Shown: positions 53,348 to 61,560, numbered from the stretch's first letter. The stretch is DNA of 64,000 nucleotides from an uncultured Flavobacteriaceae bacterium (GCA_947488345.1 CANKZQ010000003.1:434001-498000); one strand, 5' to 3'. Numbers and translations are program-made. Notes: generated by a model not told the origin, from the letters alone.

Positions 53348-54097
53348 ATGAAAAAATTACTCTTATTATTCGCATGTATTTTATTTAGTTTCGCAGGAGA
53401 ATCTCAAAATTCAAGTAGTATTCACAGCCTTTATCTTGGTAACAATGCCGGTTATGATGGACGGTCGATTTTGCTTGACTACCGAAGCTTTGACTACAAT
53501 AGTATTGACTATAGAGATTTTGGAACAAACAATACAACGAAAATAATCGATGATAACGATACAAATGGGAGTAGATTTATTAACAATTTCCAATATGGGA
53601 AAGTGGCTGGTTTTGCGAAAAAGTATGTGTTAAGATATGACGCATTTAACGATCAAATGGAGATAAAAAATGCTGAAAATAAAATTTACCTTATCGATAA
53701 AAGAACAATTAATAAGGTAGATTTTGAAAATGGTGCTACTTATAAATTATATAATTATTATATTGGAAAGAAGAATTTTACCGGATATTTGAAGGTGATT
53801 TTTAAAGGTTCGGAAGTGTCATTGTTAAAAAAAGAAGTGATTAAATACGTCTTTGAGAAACAAGCAGAATCTAGTTATCACACTGCCGTTCCGGCAAAGT
53901 TCAAAAGAGGGAAAGATCTCTATTTTGTAGCTGATCATAATGGCACAACTCGATCTTTTCGAAGTAAGAAAGATTTGTTAAAGTTATTTCCTGATAAGAA
54001 AACAGCGTTGGAGAAATTTCTTAAAACAAATGATGTGAAATTTACTAATGAAGATTCTTTGATTGCGTTAATGCAACACCTAGAATCACTTGATTAA
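53348..54097 (+). CDS. Tandem secreted protein, copy 1
   Basis: A 249-residue protein I cannot assign to a family. Signal peptide (LLLLFACILFSFAGESQ, cleaved near 19), then a copy-specific stretch with short repeats of Tyr-Arg-Ser-Phe/Asp-Phe type (LDYRSFDYNS, IDYRDF). The shared core begins near residue 60: NTTKIIDDN, TGSRFI-like, YVLRYDAFNDQMEIK, TINKV, NYYIGKK..TGYLKVIFKGS, LLKKEVIKYVF, and a C-terminal KFLKTNDVKFTNEDSL...HLESLD. The core looks beta-rich and then helical at the end. Two paralogues follow. Codon use and base composition look like the neighbours, so this is local duplication rather than recent import. Confidence 0.8.
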   Translation: MKKLLLLFACILFSFAGESQNSSSIHSLYLGNNAGYDGRSILLDYRSFDYNSIDYRDFGTNNTTKIIDDNDTNGSRFINNFQYGKVAGFAKKYVLRYDAFNDQMEIKNAENKIYLIDKRTINKVDFENGATYKLYNYYIGKKNFTGYLKVIFKGSEVSLLKKEVIKYVFEKQAESSYHTAVPAKFKRGKDLYFVADHNGTTRSFRSKKDLLKLFPDKKTALEKFLKTNDVKFTNEDSLIALMQHLESLD

Positions 54098-54248
54098 AGA
54101 ATTTCATTCTTTAGCTTGTTGTTTCAACAGAAGCTATTGATGATGGATCCCCAGACACGAAACTGGCCCAAAAGAGCCTTATGGCTTTATCGGATAACTT
54201 TGAAAAAGAAAAACCCCTATATCTATGTCACTTAAAACAACGACTATT

Positions 54249-55004
54249 ATGAAAAAATTACTCTTCCTATTCTGTATCGCGGCTTTTAGCCTTACTATTC
54301 AATCTCAAACAAGAAGTACTTTCGCGAATAAGTACCTAGGCATTAATAACATTCCTCCTCCTCTTCACGTTCTACCTTCTCCAAACTACCGAGAAGCGAA
54401 CAAGCTTAGTATTGACTTTCGAGATTTTGATTCAAATAACACCACAAAAGTTATTGATGATGCGATTACAACTGGTAGCAGATTCATTACTGACTTTCAA
54501 TTTGGAAACATTGATGGTTTCAATAAAGACTATCGTTTAAGATACGATGCATTCAATGATCAGATGGAGATCAAAACGGCGGAAGATAAAATTGTGATTC
54601 TTAATAAAGAAACAATTAACGAAGTACGTTTTGATGATGGCTCAAATTATACAATTTATAATTACGCTTTAGGAGACAAAAACATTACTGGATATTTAAA
54701 AGTAATTTTTCGGGGTTCTAAATCATCATTGTTAAAAAAGGAAATGATTAAATATGTATTTCGAAAACGAGTTGAATCTGGTTATGTAGGTGAAGTTCCT
54801 CCAGCTTATAAAAAATCAAAGGACATCTATTTTATCGCTAATCATAACGGTACCGTTCATTCATTTCGCACTAAAAAAGACTTTCTAAACCTATTTCCAA
54901 CAAAGACAAAAACATTGGAAAAGTTTATAAAATCGAATACTATAAAGTTTTCTAAGGAAGACTCTTTAACTAAATTGGTGAAGTATTTAGATTCTTTGGA
55001 CTAA
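54249..55004 (+). CDS. Tandem secreted protein, copy 2
   Basis: A 251-residue paralogue of the gene before it. The start at 54249 is the Met that begins the signal peptide (LLFLFCIAAFSLTIQSQ); eight more codons are in frame upstream. The copy-specific N-terminal part (about 20-60) contains an aromatic/Pro-rich stretch (NNIPPPLHVLPSPNYRE) absent from the others. The shared core then follows: NTTKVID, TGSRFITDFQFG, YRLRYDAFNDQMEIKTAEDKI, TINEVRFDDGS, TGYLKVIFRGS, LLKKEMIKYVF, IYFIANHNGTVHSF, and the C-terminal LDSLD. 151 bases separate it from copy 1, with no clear promoter. Confidence 0.8.
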   Translation: MKKLLFLFCIAAFSLTIQSQTRSTFANKYLGINNIPPPLHVLPSPNYREANKLSIDFRDFDSNNTTKVIDDAITTGSRFITDFQFGNIDGFNKDYRLRYDAFNDQMEIKTAEDKIVILNKETINEVRFDDGSNYTIYNYALGDKNITGYLKVIFRGSKSSLLKKEMIKYVFRKRVESGYVGEVPPAYKKSKDIYFIANHNGTVHSFRTKKDFLNLFPTKTKTLEKFIKSNTIKFSKEDSLTKLVKYLDSLD

Positions 55005-55085
55005 ATATCGCCTTTTGATTTTTAATTATTAACTCAAAAAAGAAAATACCTTATATTTGGTATGAATTTCGAAAAAAAACTTATC

Positions 55086-55775
55086 ATGAAAAAAACAATC
55101 TTACTCGTAGCAGTTGTGCTCATCTCATTTAGCTTTAGCGGTCAATCTCAAAAAGTAAACCGATATGCAGAAGCATTTATTAATGATTCTCAGAATTTTG
55201 TTACGAATAACACTGCAAGAGGAATAAAAGATAAAAATGCAACAGGAAGTAAATACGTTTCTGATTTTAGCTTTGGAAAAGTAATAGGATATAATCAGAA
55301 TTACCTGATGAGATATGACGCCTATAACGATCAAATGGAGGTGAAAAATACAGAAGATAAAGTTGTTATTATCAATAAGAAAACAATTAATGAAGTTACT
55401 TTTAACAACGGTTCGAAGTATAAAATTTACAATTACACTTTAGACGGTAATAGTATAACTGGTTATTTAAAAGTAATTTATGACGGATCAAAATCATCGT
55501 TGTTAAAAAAAGAAGTAATTAGATTTATCCCTGAAAAGAAAGCTGAATCGAGTTATGATAGCGATGTTCCGGCGGCTTACAAAAAAGGAAGTGACGTCTA
55601 TTTTATTGCTGATCACAATGGTGCTATTCGTTCTTTTGGTAAAAAGAAAGAATTATTAAAGTTGTTTCCTGCACAGAAAAAAGCAATAGACAAGTTTATA
55701 AAAGCTAACAATGTGAGGTTTTCTAATGAGGTTTCTTTGGCTAAATTAGGCAGACACTTAGATGAAATGAACTAA
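55086..55775 (+). CDS. Tandem secreted protein, copy 3
   Basis: A 229-residue paralogue, the shortest, because it has almost no copy-specific N-terminal stretch (AEAFINDSQNF directly precedes the core NTARGIKDKNATGSKYVSDFSFG). Signal peptide LVAVVLISFSFSGQSQ. The core repeats LMRYDAYNDQMEVKNTEDKV, TINEVTFNNGS, TGYLKVIYDGS, LLKKEVIRF, VYFIADHNGAIRSF and KFIKANNVRFSNEVSL. The start at 55086 (MKKTILLV) is preferred over one eight codons earlier. It ends 8 bases before the convergent tsaB gene. Confidence 0.8.
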   Translation: MKKTILLVAVVLISFSFSGQSQKVNRYAEAFINDSQNFVTNNTARGIKDKNATGSKYVSDFSFGKVIGYNQNYLMRYDAYNDQMEVKNTEDKVVIINKKTINEVTFNNGSKYKIYNYTLDGNSITGYLKVIYDGSKSSLLKKEVIRFIPEKKAESSYDSDVPAAYKKGSDVYFIADHNGAIRSFGKKKELLKLFPAQKKAIDKFIKANNVRFSNEVSLAKLGRHLDEMN

Positions 55776-55783
55776 GTCTACTG

Positions 55784-56458
55784 TTACTTTTTAGGCTTTG
55801 TAATTAAAAAATCTTTTAAATAAAAAGGTTCAAAATAAGCGACATCTTCGATGTCGCTTATTTTGTATTTATCATACGACAACTGAGCCATCTGTTTCGC
55901 CGAAGGAAAATACCCATCCAAAAAAATAGCATTCTCATGCAGTAAAATTTCTTTGCATTTATGGGCGCCGTCACCTAAAAAATAGACTTTGCTCTTGGTC
56001 AAATATTCACTGAAAGAATGTTCATCTATCACCTCAGCTTTTATTTCTCGTATTTGCATATTATTTGAGTCATAAACCGCACTATAGACCTCCATACGTC
56101 TGGCATCTAATAATGGAATAGTCACCTCCTTTTCATCAATTTGAATAGATGAGGCCAAAGAACCTAAGGTGTCAACTGCAATAAACGGTATATCTAAACT
56201 AAAACACAACCCTTTCGCCGCTGAAACTCCAATACGTAAACCGGTATATGAGCCGGGACCCTTGCTAACCGCAATGGCTTGGATATCGGCGAATGACTTA
56301 GCGGCATCCTTAAGCACATCTTCAATAAAAACGTGTAAATTTTCACCGTGAGAATATCCTCCGTCGTTAAGTTCTCTTATTGCCACTAAGCGCCCGCTTT
56401 CTGCCAAACTAACAGAACAGTTTTTAGTAGTTGTTTCAATGTTTAAGATAATGGCCAA
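55784..56458 (-). CDS. tsaB: tRNA threonylcarbamoyladenosine biosynthesis protein TsaB
   Basis: Partner of TsaD in making t6A37 of ANN-decoding tRNAs. The 224-residue ASKHA-fold protein has the N-terminal ILNIETTTKNCSVSLAE and the family motif SKGPGSYTGLRIGVSAAKGL (about 62-81). The start is a TTG at 56458 (LAIILNIETT): longer frames begin upstream of a clear -7 box TATCTTTG (56485-56478), so transcription would start after them. The resulting length fits the family. The convergent neighbour ends 8 bases away. Confidence 0.9.
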   Translation of the reverse strand: MAIILNIETTTKNCSVSLAESGRLVAIRELNDGGYSHGENLHVFIEDVLKDAAKSFADIQAIAVSKGPGSYTGLRIGVSAAKGLCFSLDIPFIAVDTLGSLASSIQIDEKEVTIPLLDARRMEVYSAVYDSNNMQIREIKAEVIDEHSFSEYLTKSKVYFLGDGAHKCKEILLHENAIFLDGYFPSAKQMAQLSYDKYKISDIEDVAYFEPFYLKDFLITKPKK

Positions 56459-56477
56459 ATATTCAAATTTTAGACCG

Positions 56478-56485
56478 CAAAGATA
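56478..56485 (-). promoter_or_regulatory. -7 box of tsaB
   Basis: The minus strand reads TATCTTTG, an exact TAnnTTTG. The TTG start codon at 56458 lies 19 bases after it, so the leader would be roughly 12 bases. The box sits just after the terminator of the upstream tolC gene. Confidence 0.55.
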
Positions 56486-56501
56486 CACTAGATTTAACAA
56501 A

Positions 56502-56535
56502 AAAACATCTAGCAATATTCATGACTAGATGTTTT
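56502..56535 (-). terminator. Terminator after second tolC gene
   Basis: Arms AAAACATCTAG and CTAGATGTTTT, perfect 11-bp stem with a 12-base loop; T-tract on the minus strand. It lies 25 bases past the tolC stop. Confidence 0.9.
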
Positions 56536-56560
56536 CTAAAAAAAAGGGGTAATTCTTTAT

Positions 56561-57934
56561 CTATTTTATGATCGGAATACCGTAATAGAATTCTAATACT
56601 TTCGTTCTAAATACATAATTATATTTCGCTCTTGCTAAGGTCGCTTGTGCATTTACCAATCTATTTCTAACTTGCTCAAAGTCAAAAGAATTTGTCACAC
56701 CTAAATCATAACGCTGTTTTGCATAATCGAAAGAAATCTTTTGTGCTTCAACCGATTTAGTGGCTGCCTCATATTCTTTTAGGGTAGCCTTCGCATTAAT
56801 ATATGCTCTCTCTATCGCTTCTCTTAGAGCTAATTTTTGATCAGACAAATTAACTTCCGAGATTTTTTGATTGATCTTGGCTCTGTTTACATTTGCTTTT
56901 ACCTGACCTCTATTAAAAATTGGAATGTTTAAACTCAATCCAACGAACTGACCTAAATTATTATCTAATTGATCAAAGAATCCGTTTTTCACCAAAAGCT
57001 GTTGCCCTGGATTATTTGGGTCAGGAATCAAGAAGTCATCGCTTCTTCCTTGCGTATGATTATACACCGTATTTAATCCTGCACTAGCAGTTAAACTTGG
57101 TAAATAATCAGCTTTTGCAACTTCAATTTGAGTTTCAGCATTTTTTAAGCTTAATTCTGCACTCTTAATCTCAGGTTGATTCGTAACTGCTTTTTCGAAT
57201 ATTTCATTCGTATTGTTGTATAATAATGCTACTGAACTAATATTAATTGGCACGTCTTGTATATCAAAACCCGCATTCGGTATCTGCAAAATTTGAGATA
57301 GCGTTAATAAGGCTAAATCAACATTATTTTGAGCTGTTACAATAGCGTTCTCATCATTGATCATCGTTGCTTCAACTTCTAGTAAGTTTCCTTTAGGTTG
57401 CACTCCTTCTTCTACTAAACCTTTAGTTCTTTCGAACTGTTGCTTACTTATTTCTAACTGAGATTCGGCGATCTTCAAATTCTCCTTATTAAATAACACG
57501 TTTAAATATGAATTCACAATATTTAATGAAATATCGTTTTTCATTTTTTCTAAATCTAACAAGCTGGCTTCATAGGCCACTTTAGATTGCTCATGTATAT
57601 TTTTTAATCGAAAGCCATTAAATATGGCTACAGAACCGCTTAATCCAAAACTATTAGAACGTCTATCTACAGATACCCTAGAATTACTAGCCGCATCAAA
57701 ACCAGAACCAAAACTAAAATTTTGAGATGCAGAAGCAGAAAAACCAGGTAATTTACTACCCTTGGCTGTATTTATATCTTCATTTCTTAAATCGGTAGTG
57801 AATTTTGCTCTTTGTACTGAAAGATTATTTTCTAAGGCATGATCAACACATTCTTTGAGTGTCCATTGTTTTTCTTGAGCAAATGAGATTGTAATTGTTA
57901 AAAAAGCAAGGAGTATACTTAATTTCGTTTTCAT
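56561..57934 (-). CDS. TolC family outer membrane protein (second copy)
   Basis: A 457-residue outer membrane factor, signal peptide cleaved after ISFAQ near 19, with the same double TolC architecture as the one at 2.9 kb (KQWTLKECVDHALENNLSVQRAK; LSLKNAETQIEVAKADYLPSLTASAGLNTVYNH; IPIFNRGQVKANVNRAKINQKIS). Unlike that gene it stands alone, without adaptor or pump. It must therefore work with a transporter encoded elsewhere, or in a separate export system. A signal peptide, terminator and its own short upstream region (132 bases) support an independent unit. Confidence 0.93.
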   Translation of the reverse strand: MKTKLSILLAFLTITISFAQEKQWTLKECVDHALENNLSVQRAKFTTDLRNEDINTAKGSKLPGFSASASQNFSFGSGFDAASNSRVSVDRRSNSFGLSGSVAIFNGFRLKNIHEQSKVAYEASLLDLEKMKNDISLNIVNSYLNVLFNKENLKIAESQLEISKQQFERTKGLVEEGVQPKGNLLEVEATMINDENAIVTAQNNVDLALLTLSQILQIPNAGFDIQDVPINISSVALLYNNTNEIFEKAVTNQPEIKSAELSLKNAETQIEVAKADYLPSLTASAGLNTVYNHTQGRSDDFLIPDPNNPGQQLLVKNGFFDQLDNNLGQFVGLSLNIPIFNRGQVKANVNRAKINQKISEVNLSDQKLALREAIERAYINAKATLKEYEAATKSVEAQKISFDYAKQRYDLGVTNSFDFEQVRNRLVNAQATLARAKYNYVFRTKVLEFYYGIPIIK

Positions 57935-58066
57935 AGTTAGTTCATGTTAAACAAAGCCATACCCTCTATAGTAAAATATGACAAAGGTTTGGCTTTACAG
58001 ATTTTTGATTTTCTATATGACGACTAAAAGTAAAACTTGTTACACTTTATCGTTCTTATTGAAATG

Positions 58067-58276
58067 TTAAAGTTTTAATTTCTTCCAATTTCTATATAAA
58101 AAGTAGACTCCTACACCTACCAAAAGATAAGGAAATGCCATTAAATAGATGATGCCTGAATTGACAGATTCTGCAATTTCAGCATCGCCTGATTCTACCA
58201 CTGCCTTACACATAGCGCATTGAGCCATCATTACCTGAGACATCGATAGGAACAGAATGATGAGTATTTTTTTCAT
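58067..58276 (-). CDS. Small membrane protein with CxxC, cytochrome oxidase cluster
   Basis: A 69-residue protein: signal-type helix (about 3-18, cleaved near MMAQ), the motif CAMCKAV (Cys20, Cys23), and a second hydrophobic helix (about 43-62, IIYLMAFPYLLVGVGVYFLY), then a basic end (RNWKKLKL). The Cys pair would face the periplasm and could bind copper or take part in thiol exchange. It lies 4 bases after DUF420 in the oxidase maturation run, so a role in oxidase assembly is plausible but not shown. Confidence 0.8.
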   Translation of the reverse strand: MKKILIILFLSMSQVMMAQCAMCKAVVESGDAEIAESVNSGIIYLMAFPYLLVGVGVYFLYRNWKKLKL

Positions 58277-58280
58277 GCTT

Positions 58281-58808
58281 TTAGTAATAAGGTGAAATCA
58301 TTAGATACACAATCACCCCCGAAACGGCTACGTATAGCCACAACGGAAACGTAATTTTCGCAATTTTTTTATGTCGATCAATGTCATTAGTAATGGCTCT
58401 TACATACGTAATCAACACAAAAGGAATAATCACGATAGATAAAATAATATGTGTTATTAAAATAAAATAATACACATATTTTATGGTGCCTTCACCACCA
58501 AATGGCGTAGAATTAGAGGTCATATGATAGGCCACATACATAGCAAGAAATGCAATAGAGCAACCGATAGCAGTTTTCATGAGTAGTTCATGTCTTTTAC
58601 GGTTACCATTTTTAATGGCAATAACAGCAATAATTAGTAACAACGCAGTCAAGGCGTTTACACTGGCATAAATGGGTGGTAAAAAAGTTAATGGCTCTAC
58701 ATTAGGTATCTTAATACCAAACAACGCAGCAACTACTAACGGTATTGCAATAGACAAAAAGACAATCCATTTATTATATTTTTTTGCGACTGTTTTATCG
58801 GTACTCAT
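58281..58808 (-). CDS. DUF420 membrane protein (CtaM-like)
   Basis: A 175-residue integral membrane protein with five helices (about 15-33, 43-63, 80-98, 112-135, 150-170) and the family pattern PIYASVNALTALLLIIAVIAIKNGNRKRHELLMKTAIGCSIAFLAMYVAYH, with conserved His residues that could bind haem or metal. In Gram-positive bacteria the family includes CtaM, needed for cytochrome oxidase assembly. It ends 4 bases before the small CxxC gene and follows the SCO gene by 2 bases. Confidence 0.9.
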   Translation of the reverse strand: MSTDKTVAKKYNKWIVFLSIAIPLVVAALFGIKIPNVEPLTFLPPIYASVNALTALLLIIAVIAIKNGNRKRHELLMKTAIGCSIAFLAMYVAYHMTSNSTPFGGEGTIKYVYYFILITHIILSIVIIPFVLITYVRAITNDIDRHKKIAKITFPLWLYVAVSGVIVYLMISPYY

Positions 58809-58810
58809 AG

Positions 58811-59497
58811 CTATTCTTTCAATAATTTTGCAATGTCTTCTTTTAGAAGTTTTATCTGATCTTCTTCAGTTCCTAGATAATATACAATAGGATTCCCGTT
58901 CTTGTCTTTTCTAGATCTTAAAAACCCTTTCTTATCTATCAATGCAAAATAGCCTTGATGTTCGAAACCTCCAGCAACCTCAGGATTAATTTCGGTGAAG
59001 ATATTTAAGCCTTTGTTTGACAGTTCATATATATCGTCAATATCACCGGTAAGCATATGCCAATTTAAGGATGTTACTCCGTACTCTTCAGCATATTTCT
59101 TAAGCACCATCGGTGTATCATTTGTTGGATCTATGGTAAATGAGGCAATTCCAAAATTTTCATTACCACCAAATTCTTTTTCGACCTTTAACATATTGCG
59201 ATTCATAATTGGGCAAATACTCGGGCAGGATGTAAAAAAGAATTCAGCTACATATACTTTACCGTTATAATCGGCTTCAGTAATGGTAAGACTATCTTGA
59301 TTCATAAAGGTGAAGCCTGGCATTTTTTTAGGTTCATCATTGATGACTAGATAGGCCATTGCATCATTTGCTACTTTATTCATTCTAGACTCATCGGCAA
59401 CTCCTTGCTTTTTTACTTTCTCAACAATTCTAGGCACCGCATAAATACCAAATAACAAGATAATAAAGGATATCCCTATGTATGATTTATTCTTCAT
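58811..59497 (-). CDS. SCO1/SenC family copper chaperone
   Basis: A 228-residue membrane-anchored thioredoxin-fold protein (N-terminal helix about 7-25) that delivers copper to the CuA site of cytochrome oxidase. It has the copper ligands: Cys pair in FFFTSCPSICPIMNRNM (CxxxC, about Cys91 and 95) and a His in GGFEHQGYFALID near 180. Also typical: the segment FGIASFTIDPTNDTPMVLKKYAEEYG. Its place between DUF420 and a Cys-less homologue is typical of the flavobacterial oxidase cluster. Confidence 0.93.
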   Translation of the reverse strand: MKNKSYIGISFIILLFGIYAVPRIVEKVKKQGVADESRMNKVANDAMAYLVINDEPKKMPGFTFMNQDSLTITEADYNGKVYVAEFFFTSCPSICPIMNRNMLKVEKEFGGNENFGIASFTIDPTNDTPMVLKKYAEEYGVTSLNWHMLTGDIDDIYELSNKGLNIFTEINPEVAGGFEHQGYFALIDKKGFLRSRKDKNGNPIVYYLGTEEDQIKLLKEDIAKLLKE

Positions 59498-59504
59498 TGT
59501 ACTA

Positions 59505-60152
59505 TTAAATCTGTCTTTTATTCTTTTTTAAAGCTAAACGATATTCAGCTACTAGTACTTTCACATCATCTACCATTTTATTGTGAATTGGCGCTACTGT
59601 TTCAGCATTATAACCGTACAAAATAGCATCGATATCATCATCTTTCTCTCTTCCACGTAAGTGCATCTCTCTATCAATAATAAATGCATAAGGAGAATAG
59701 CCATTCTCTGCTAGCGTATAGGTTGTTTTTAAACTGTTGAACAATGAACGAATCTCATCAAGACTACCAAATACAAATTCGAACTTACTCATATCGGTAG
59801 CAAAAGCAATTTTTTCTTTTAACTTTTCGGATTGTGCTTCGGTTCCTTTAGGCAATACAACCACAAACTGAAAGTCTCTAAATTTGTGAAACCGCTTGTA
59901 TATTTTTTCATTTAAATTTAATGCATTGTTCTTGGTCAGCTCAAGATCATCACCGAGAAATGCTAATATGGTAATTTTATCTTCTAATGATATCTGGGCA
60001 TTTTCGTTAGACGAAAAGTGTTTGATATTACTAATATTCTCGGTAAGCACCGGTAACTTGGCAAAATTATTTGTACCTGTAAGAAGCAGTATATAAAATA
60101 CTAATGGTAATATAAAAAGGCTAAACAGTACCCAAAATTTCTTATTCTTCAT
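59505..60152 (-). CDS. Cys-less SCO-like thioredoxin-fold protein
   Basis: A 215-residue protein with an N-terminal membrane anchor (about 7-25) and a SCO-like fold by pattern: KITILAFLGDDLELTKNNALNLNEKIYKRF where SCO has its CxxxC loop, QFVVVLPKGTEAQ, and PYAFIIDREMHLRGREKDDD where SCO has the His-containing strand. It contains no Cys at all, so it cannot bind copper as SCO does. It lies 7 bases upstream of the real SCO gene. Likely a structural or assembly partner; no function shown. The homology is judged by eye and is only moderately sure. Confidence 0.75.
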   Translation of the reverse strand: MKNKKFWVLFSLFILPLVFYILLLTGTNNFAKLPVLTENISNIKHFSSNENAQISLEDKITILAFLGDDLELTKNNALNLNEKIYKRFHKFRDFQFVVVLPKGTEAQSEKLKEKIAFATDMSKFEFVFGSLDEIRSLFNSLKTTYTLAENGYSPYAFIIDREMHLRGREKDDDIDAILYGYNAETVAPIHNKMVDDVKVLVAEYRLALKKNKRQI

Positions 60153-60182
60153 CTGCTTATTTTAGTTTATATAGCTAAAAAA

Positions 60183-60201
60183 AGCGGTTTTAAAAACCGC
60201 T
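60183..60201 (-). terminator. Terminator between subunit IV and SCO-like gene
   Basis: AGCGGTTTT and AAAACCGCT around one base (in practice an 8-bp stem with a 3-base loop), followed on the minus strand by seven T. It may uncouple the structural subunits from the maturation genes. Confidence 0.85.
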
Positions 60202-60207
60202 CATCAT

Positions 60208-60564
60208 TTATTTATTGTATGTCCAACTTATATAGGGCGCCAATGTATCTTGTATGTAACCACCTTCTATTAACATCAATGTTGTTAGGTAGCATATTAA
60301 GAAAACGCAAGTCCAAACAATTGCTCTTCTTAAGCTCGTCTTCTCATGCTTTAAGTGCATAAAGTACCAAGCGATATAATAGGCTTTTACCAATGTCAAG
60401 ATTAAGAATAACCAGTTGAGTAAACTTGTTCCTAAAAACTGTGTTAGATGTAATGAATCAGGTTTTATGATACCAAATATTACTTCTATTATTGTAATTA
60501 CAGAAAGTAATCCAAATACTTTCCAAATTAAACCTGTATGTGATTCGTGTGCGTCGTGTGCCAT
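60208..60564 (-). CDS. Cytochrome c oxidase subunit IV (prokaryotic type)
   Basis: A 118-residue membrane protein with three helices (about 13-30, 38-58, 75-95) in the COX4/CyoD pattern (GLIWKVFGLLSVITIIEVIFGI, LVKAYYIAWYFMHLKHE, VWTCVFLICYLTTLMLIEGGYI). It is an accessory subunit of the haem-copper oxidase. It is followed by a terminator and preceded by subunit III with a 12-base gap. Subunits I and II are not in this window. Confidence 0.9.
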   Translation of the reverse strand: MAHDAHESHTGLIWKVFGLLSVITIIEVIFGIIKPDSLHLTQFLGTSLLNWLFLILTLVKAYYIAWYFMHLKHEKTSLRRAIVWTCVFLICYLTTLMLIEGGYIQDTLAPYISWTYNK

Positions 60565-60576
60565 TTCTAAAATTTA

Positions 60577-61560
60577 TTAAACAAGGTAAAAGAATGTGAA
60601 TACAAATACCCAAACTAAGTCTACAAAGTGCCAGTATAAACCAACCTTTTCGACCATCTCATAACTTCCTCTTTTTTCATAGGTTCCTAAGATTACATTG
60701 AAAAAGATGATGACGTTAATTAAGATTCCTGAGAATACGTGAAAACCGTGGAAACCTGTAATGAAGAAGAAAAAATCTGCAAATAGTGTTTTTCCATATT
60801 CATTTACTCTTAAATTTGCTCCCATTACTACGTCGGTCGCTTTTGACAAGTAAGTACTTGCCTCAGATTTAGACAATACTGTTTTTTGTTTGACTTCAAA
60901 ATCTATCTTTTCTGTTCTTAGGTGAACATCAGGATTGGCATTAAAACTAGTCACTACTTCGCTCAAGGTATAAGGAGGTAGTTCACCAGCATCTTGTACA
61001 TACCATAAACCATTACTTCGAGTATGTTGAACTCTCTCGCTATTTGCTTTTGATACAAAGTCACTCAACGCTATTTGATGCCCTTCATTATCTACGAATT
61101 GTGCGATTTTACCATCTTGTAATACAACAGCACCGTACGTACCGTTGATAAAGTTTTTCCATTCCCAAGCTTGAGAGCCTAAGAAAATTAATCCTCCGAC
61201 AATAGTCAAGAGCATATAGATGGTCACCTTCGCTTTTTTCATTTGATGTCCTGCATCTACGGCTAATACCATGGTTACAGAAGAAAAAATCAAGATAAAG
61301 GTCATAAATGCTACATAGTACATTGGAAAATGACCGTGTATAAACGGAACGTGCGTAAATACCTCATCGGCAATTGGCCAACTTTCAAGAAATTTAAAAC
61401 GCATTAAACCGTAGGCGACTAGAAATCCTGAAAAAGTTAATGCATCAGACATGATGAAGAACCACATCATCATTTTACCATAACTCGCAGCAAAAGGTTT
61501 TTTACCTCCACCACTCCAAACCTCTTGGTTTGAATTCTCAGTAGCTACTGTTGACTCCAT
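60577..61560 (-). CDS. Cytochrome c oxidase subunit III with central insertion
   Basis: A 327-residue COX3-type protein: helices about 30-50, 75-98, 108-128, then a soluble insertion of about 110 residues (about 135-250, including TYGAVVLQDGKIAQFVDNEGHQIALS and PPYTLSEVVTSFNANPDVHL), then helices with FADFFFFITGFHGFHVFSGILINVIIFF (subunit III motif with the His/Glu) and the C-terminal VEKVGLYWHFVDLVWVFVFTFFYLV. The insertion lies between transmembrane helices on one side of the membrane. A second, ordinary-length subunit III is encoded upstream. Confidence 0.92.
   Translation of the reverse strand: MESTVATENSNQEVWSGGGKKPFAASYGKMMMWFFIMSDALTFSGFLVAYGLMRFKFLESWPIADEVFTHVPFIHGHFPMYYVAFMTFILIFSSVTMVLAVDAGHQMKKAKVTIYMLLTIVGGLIFLGSQAWEWKNFINGTYGAVVLQDGKIAQFVDNEGHQIALSDFVSKANSERVQHTRSNGLWYVQDAGELPPYTLSEVVTSFNANPDVHLRTEKIDFEVKQKTVLSKSEASTYLSKATDVVMGANLRVNEYGKTLFADFFFFITGFHGFHVFSGILINVIIFFNVILGTYEKRGSYEMVEKVGLYWHFVDLVWVFVFTFFYLV

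Noticed and set aside
53348..55775. Recent horizontal import of the triplicated family
   Set aside because: Base composition and codon style look like the flanking genes and no mobile element, att site or tRNA insertion is present.
57246..57262. TTGGCACG on the plus strand inside the second tolC gene as a sigma-54 promoter
   Set aside because: The -12 half after four bases reads GTATA, so it is not a -24/-12 promoter. It is antisense inside coding sequence.
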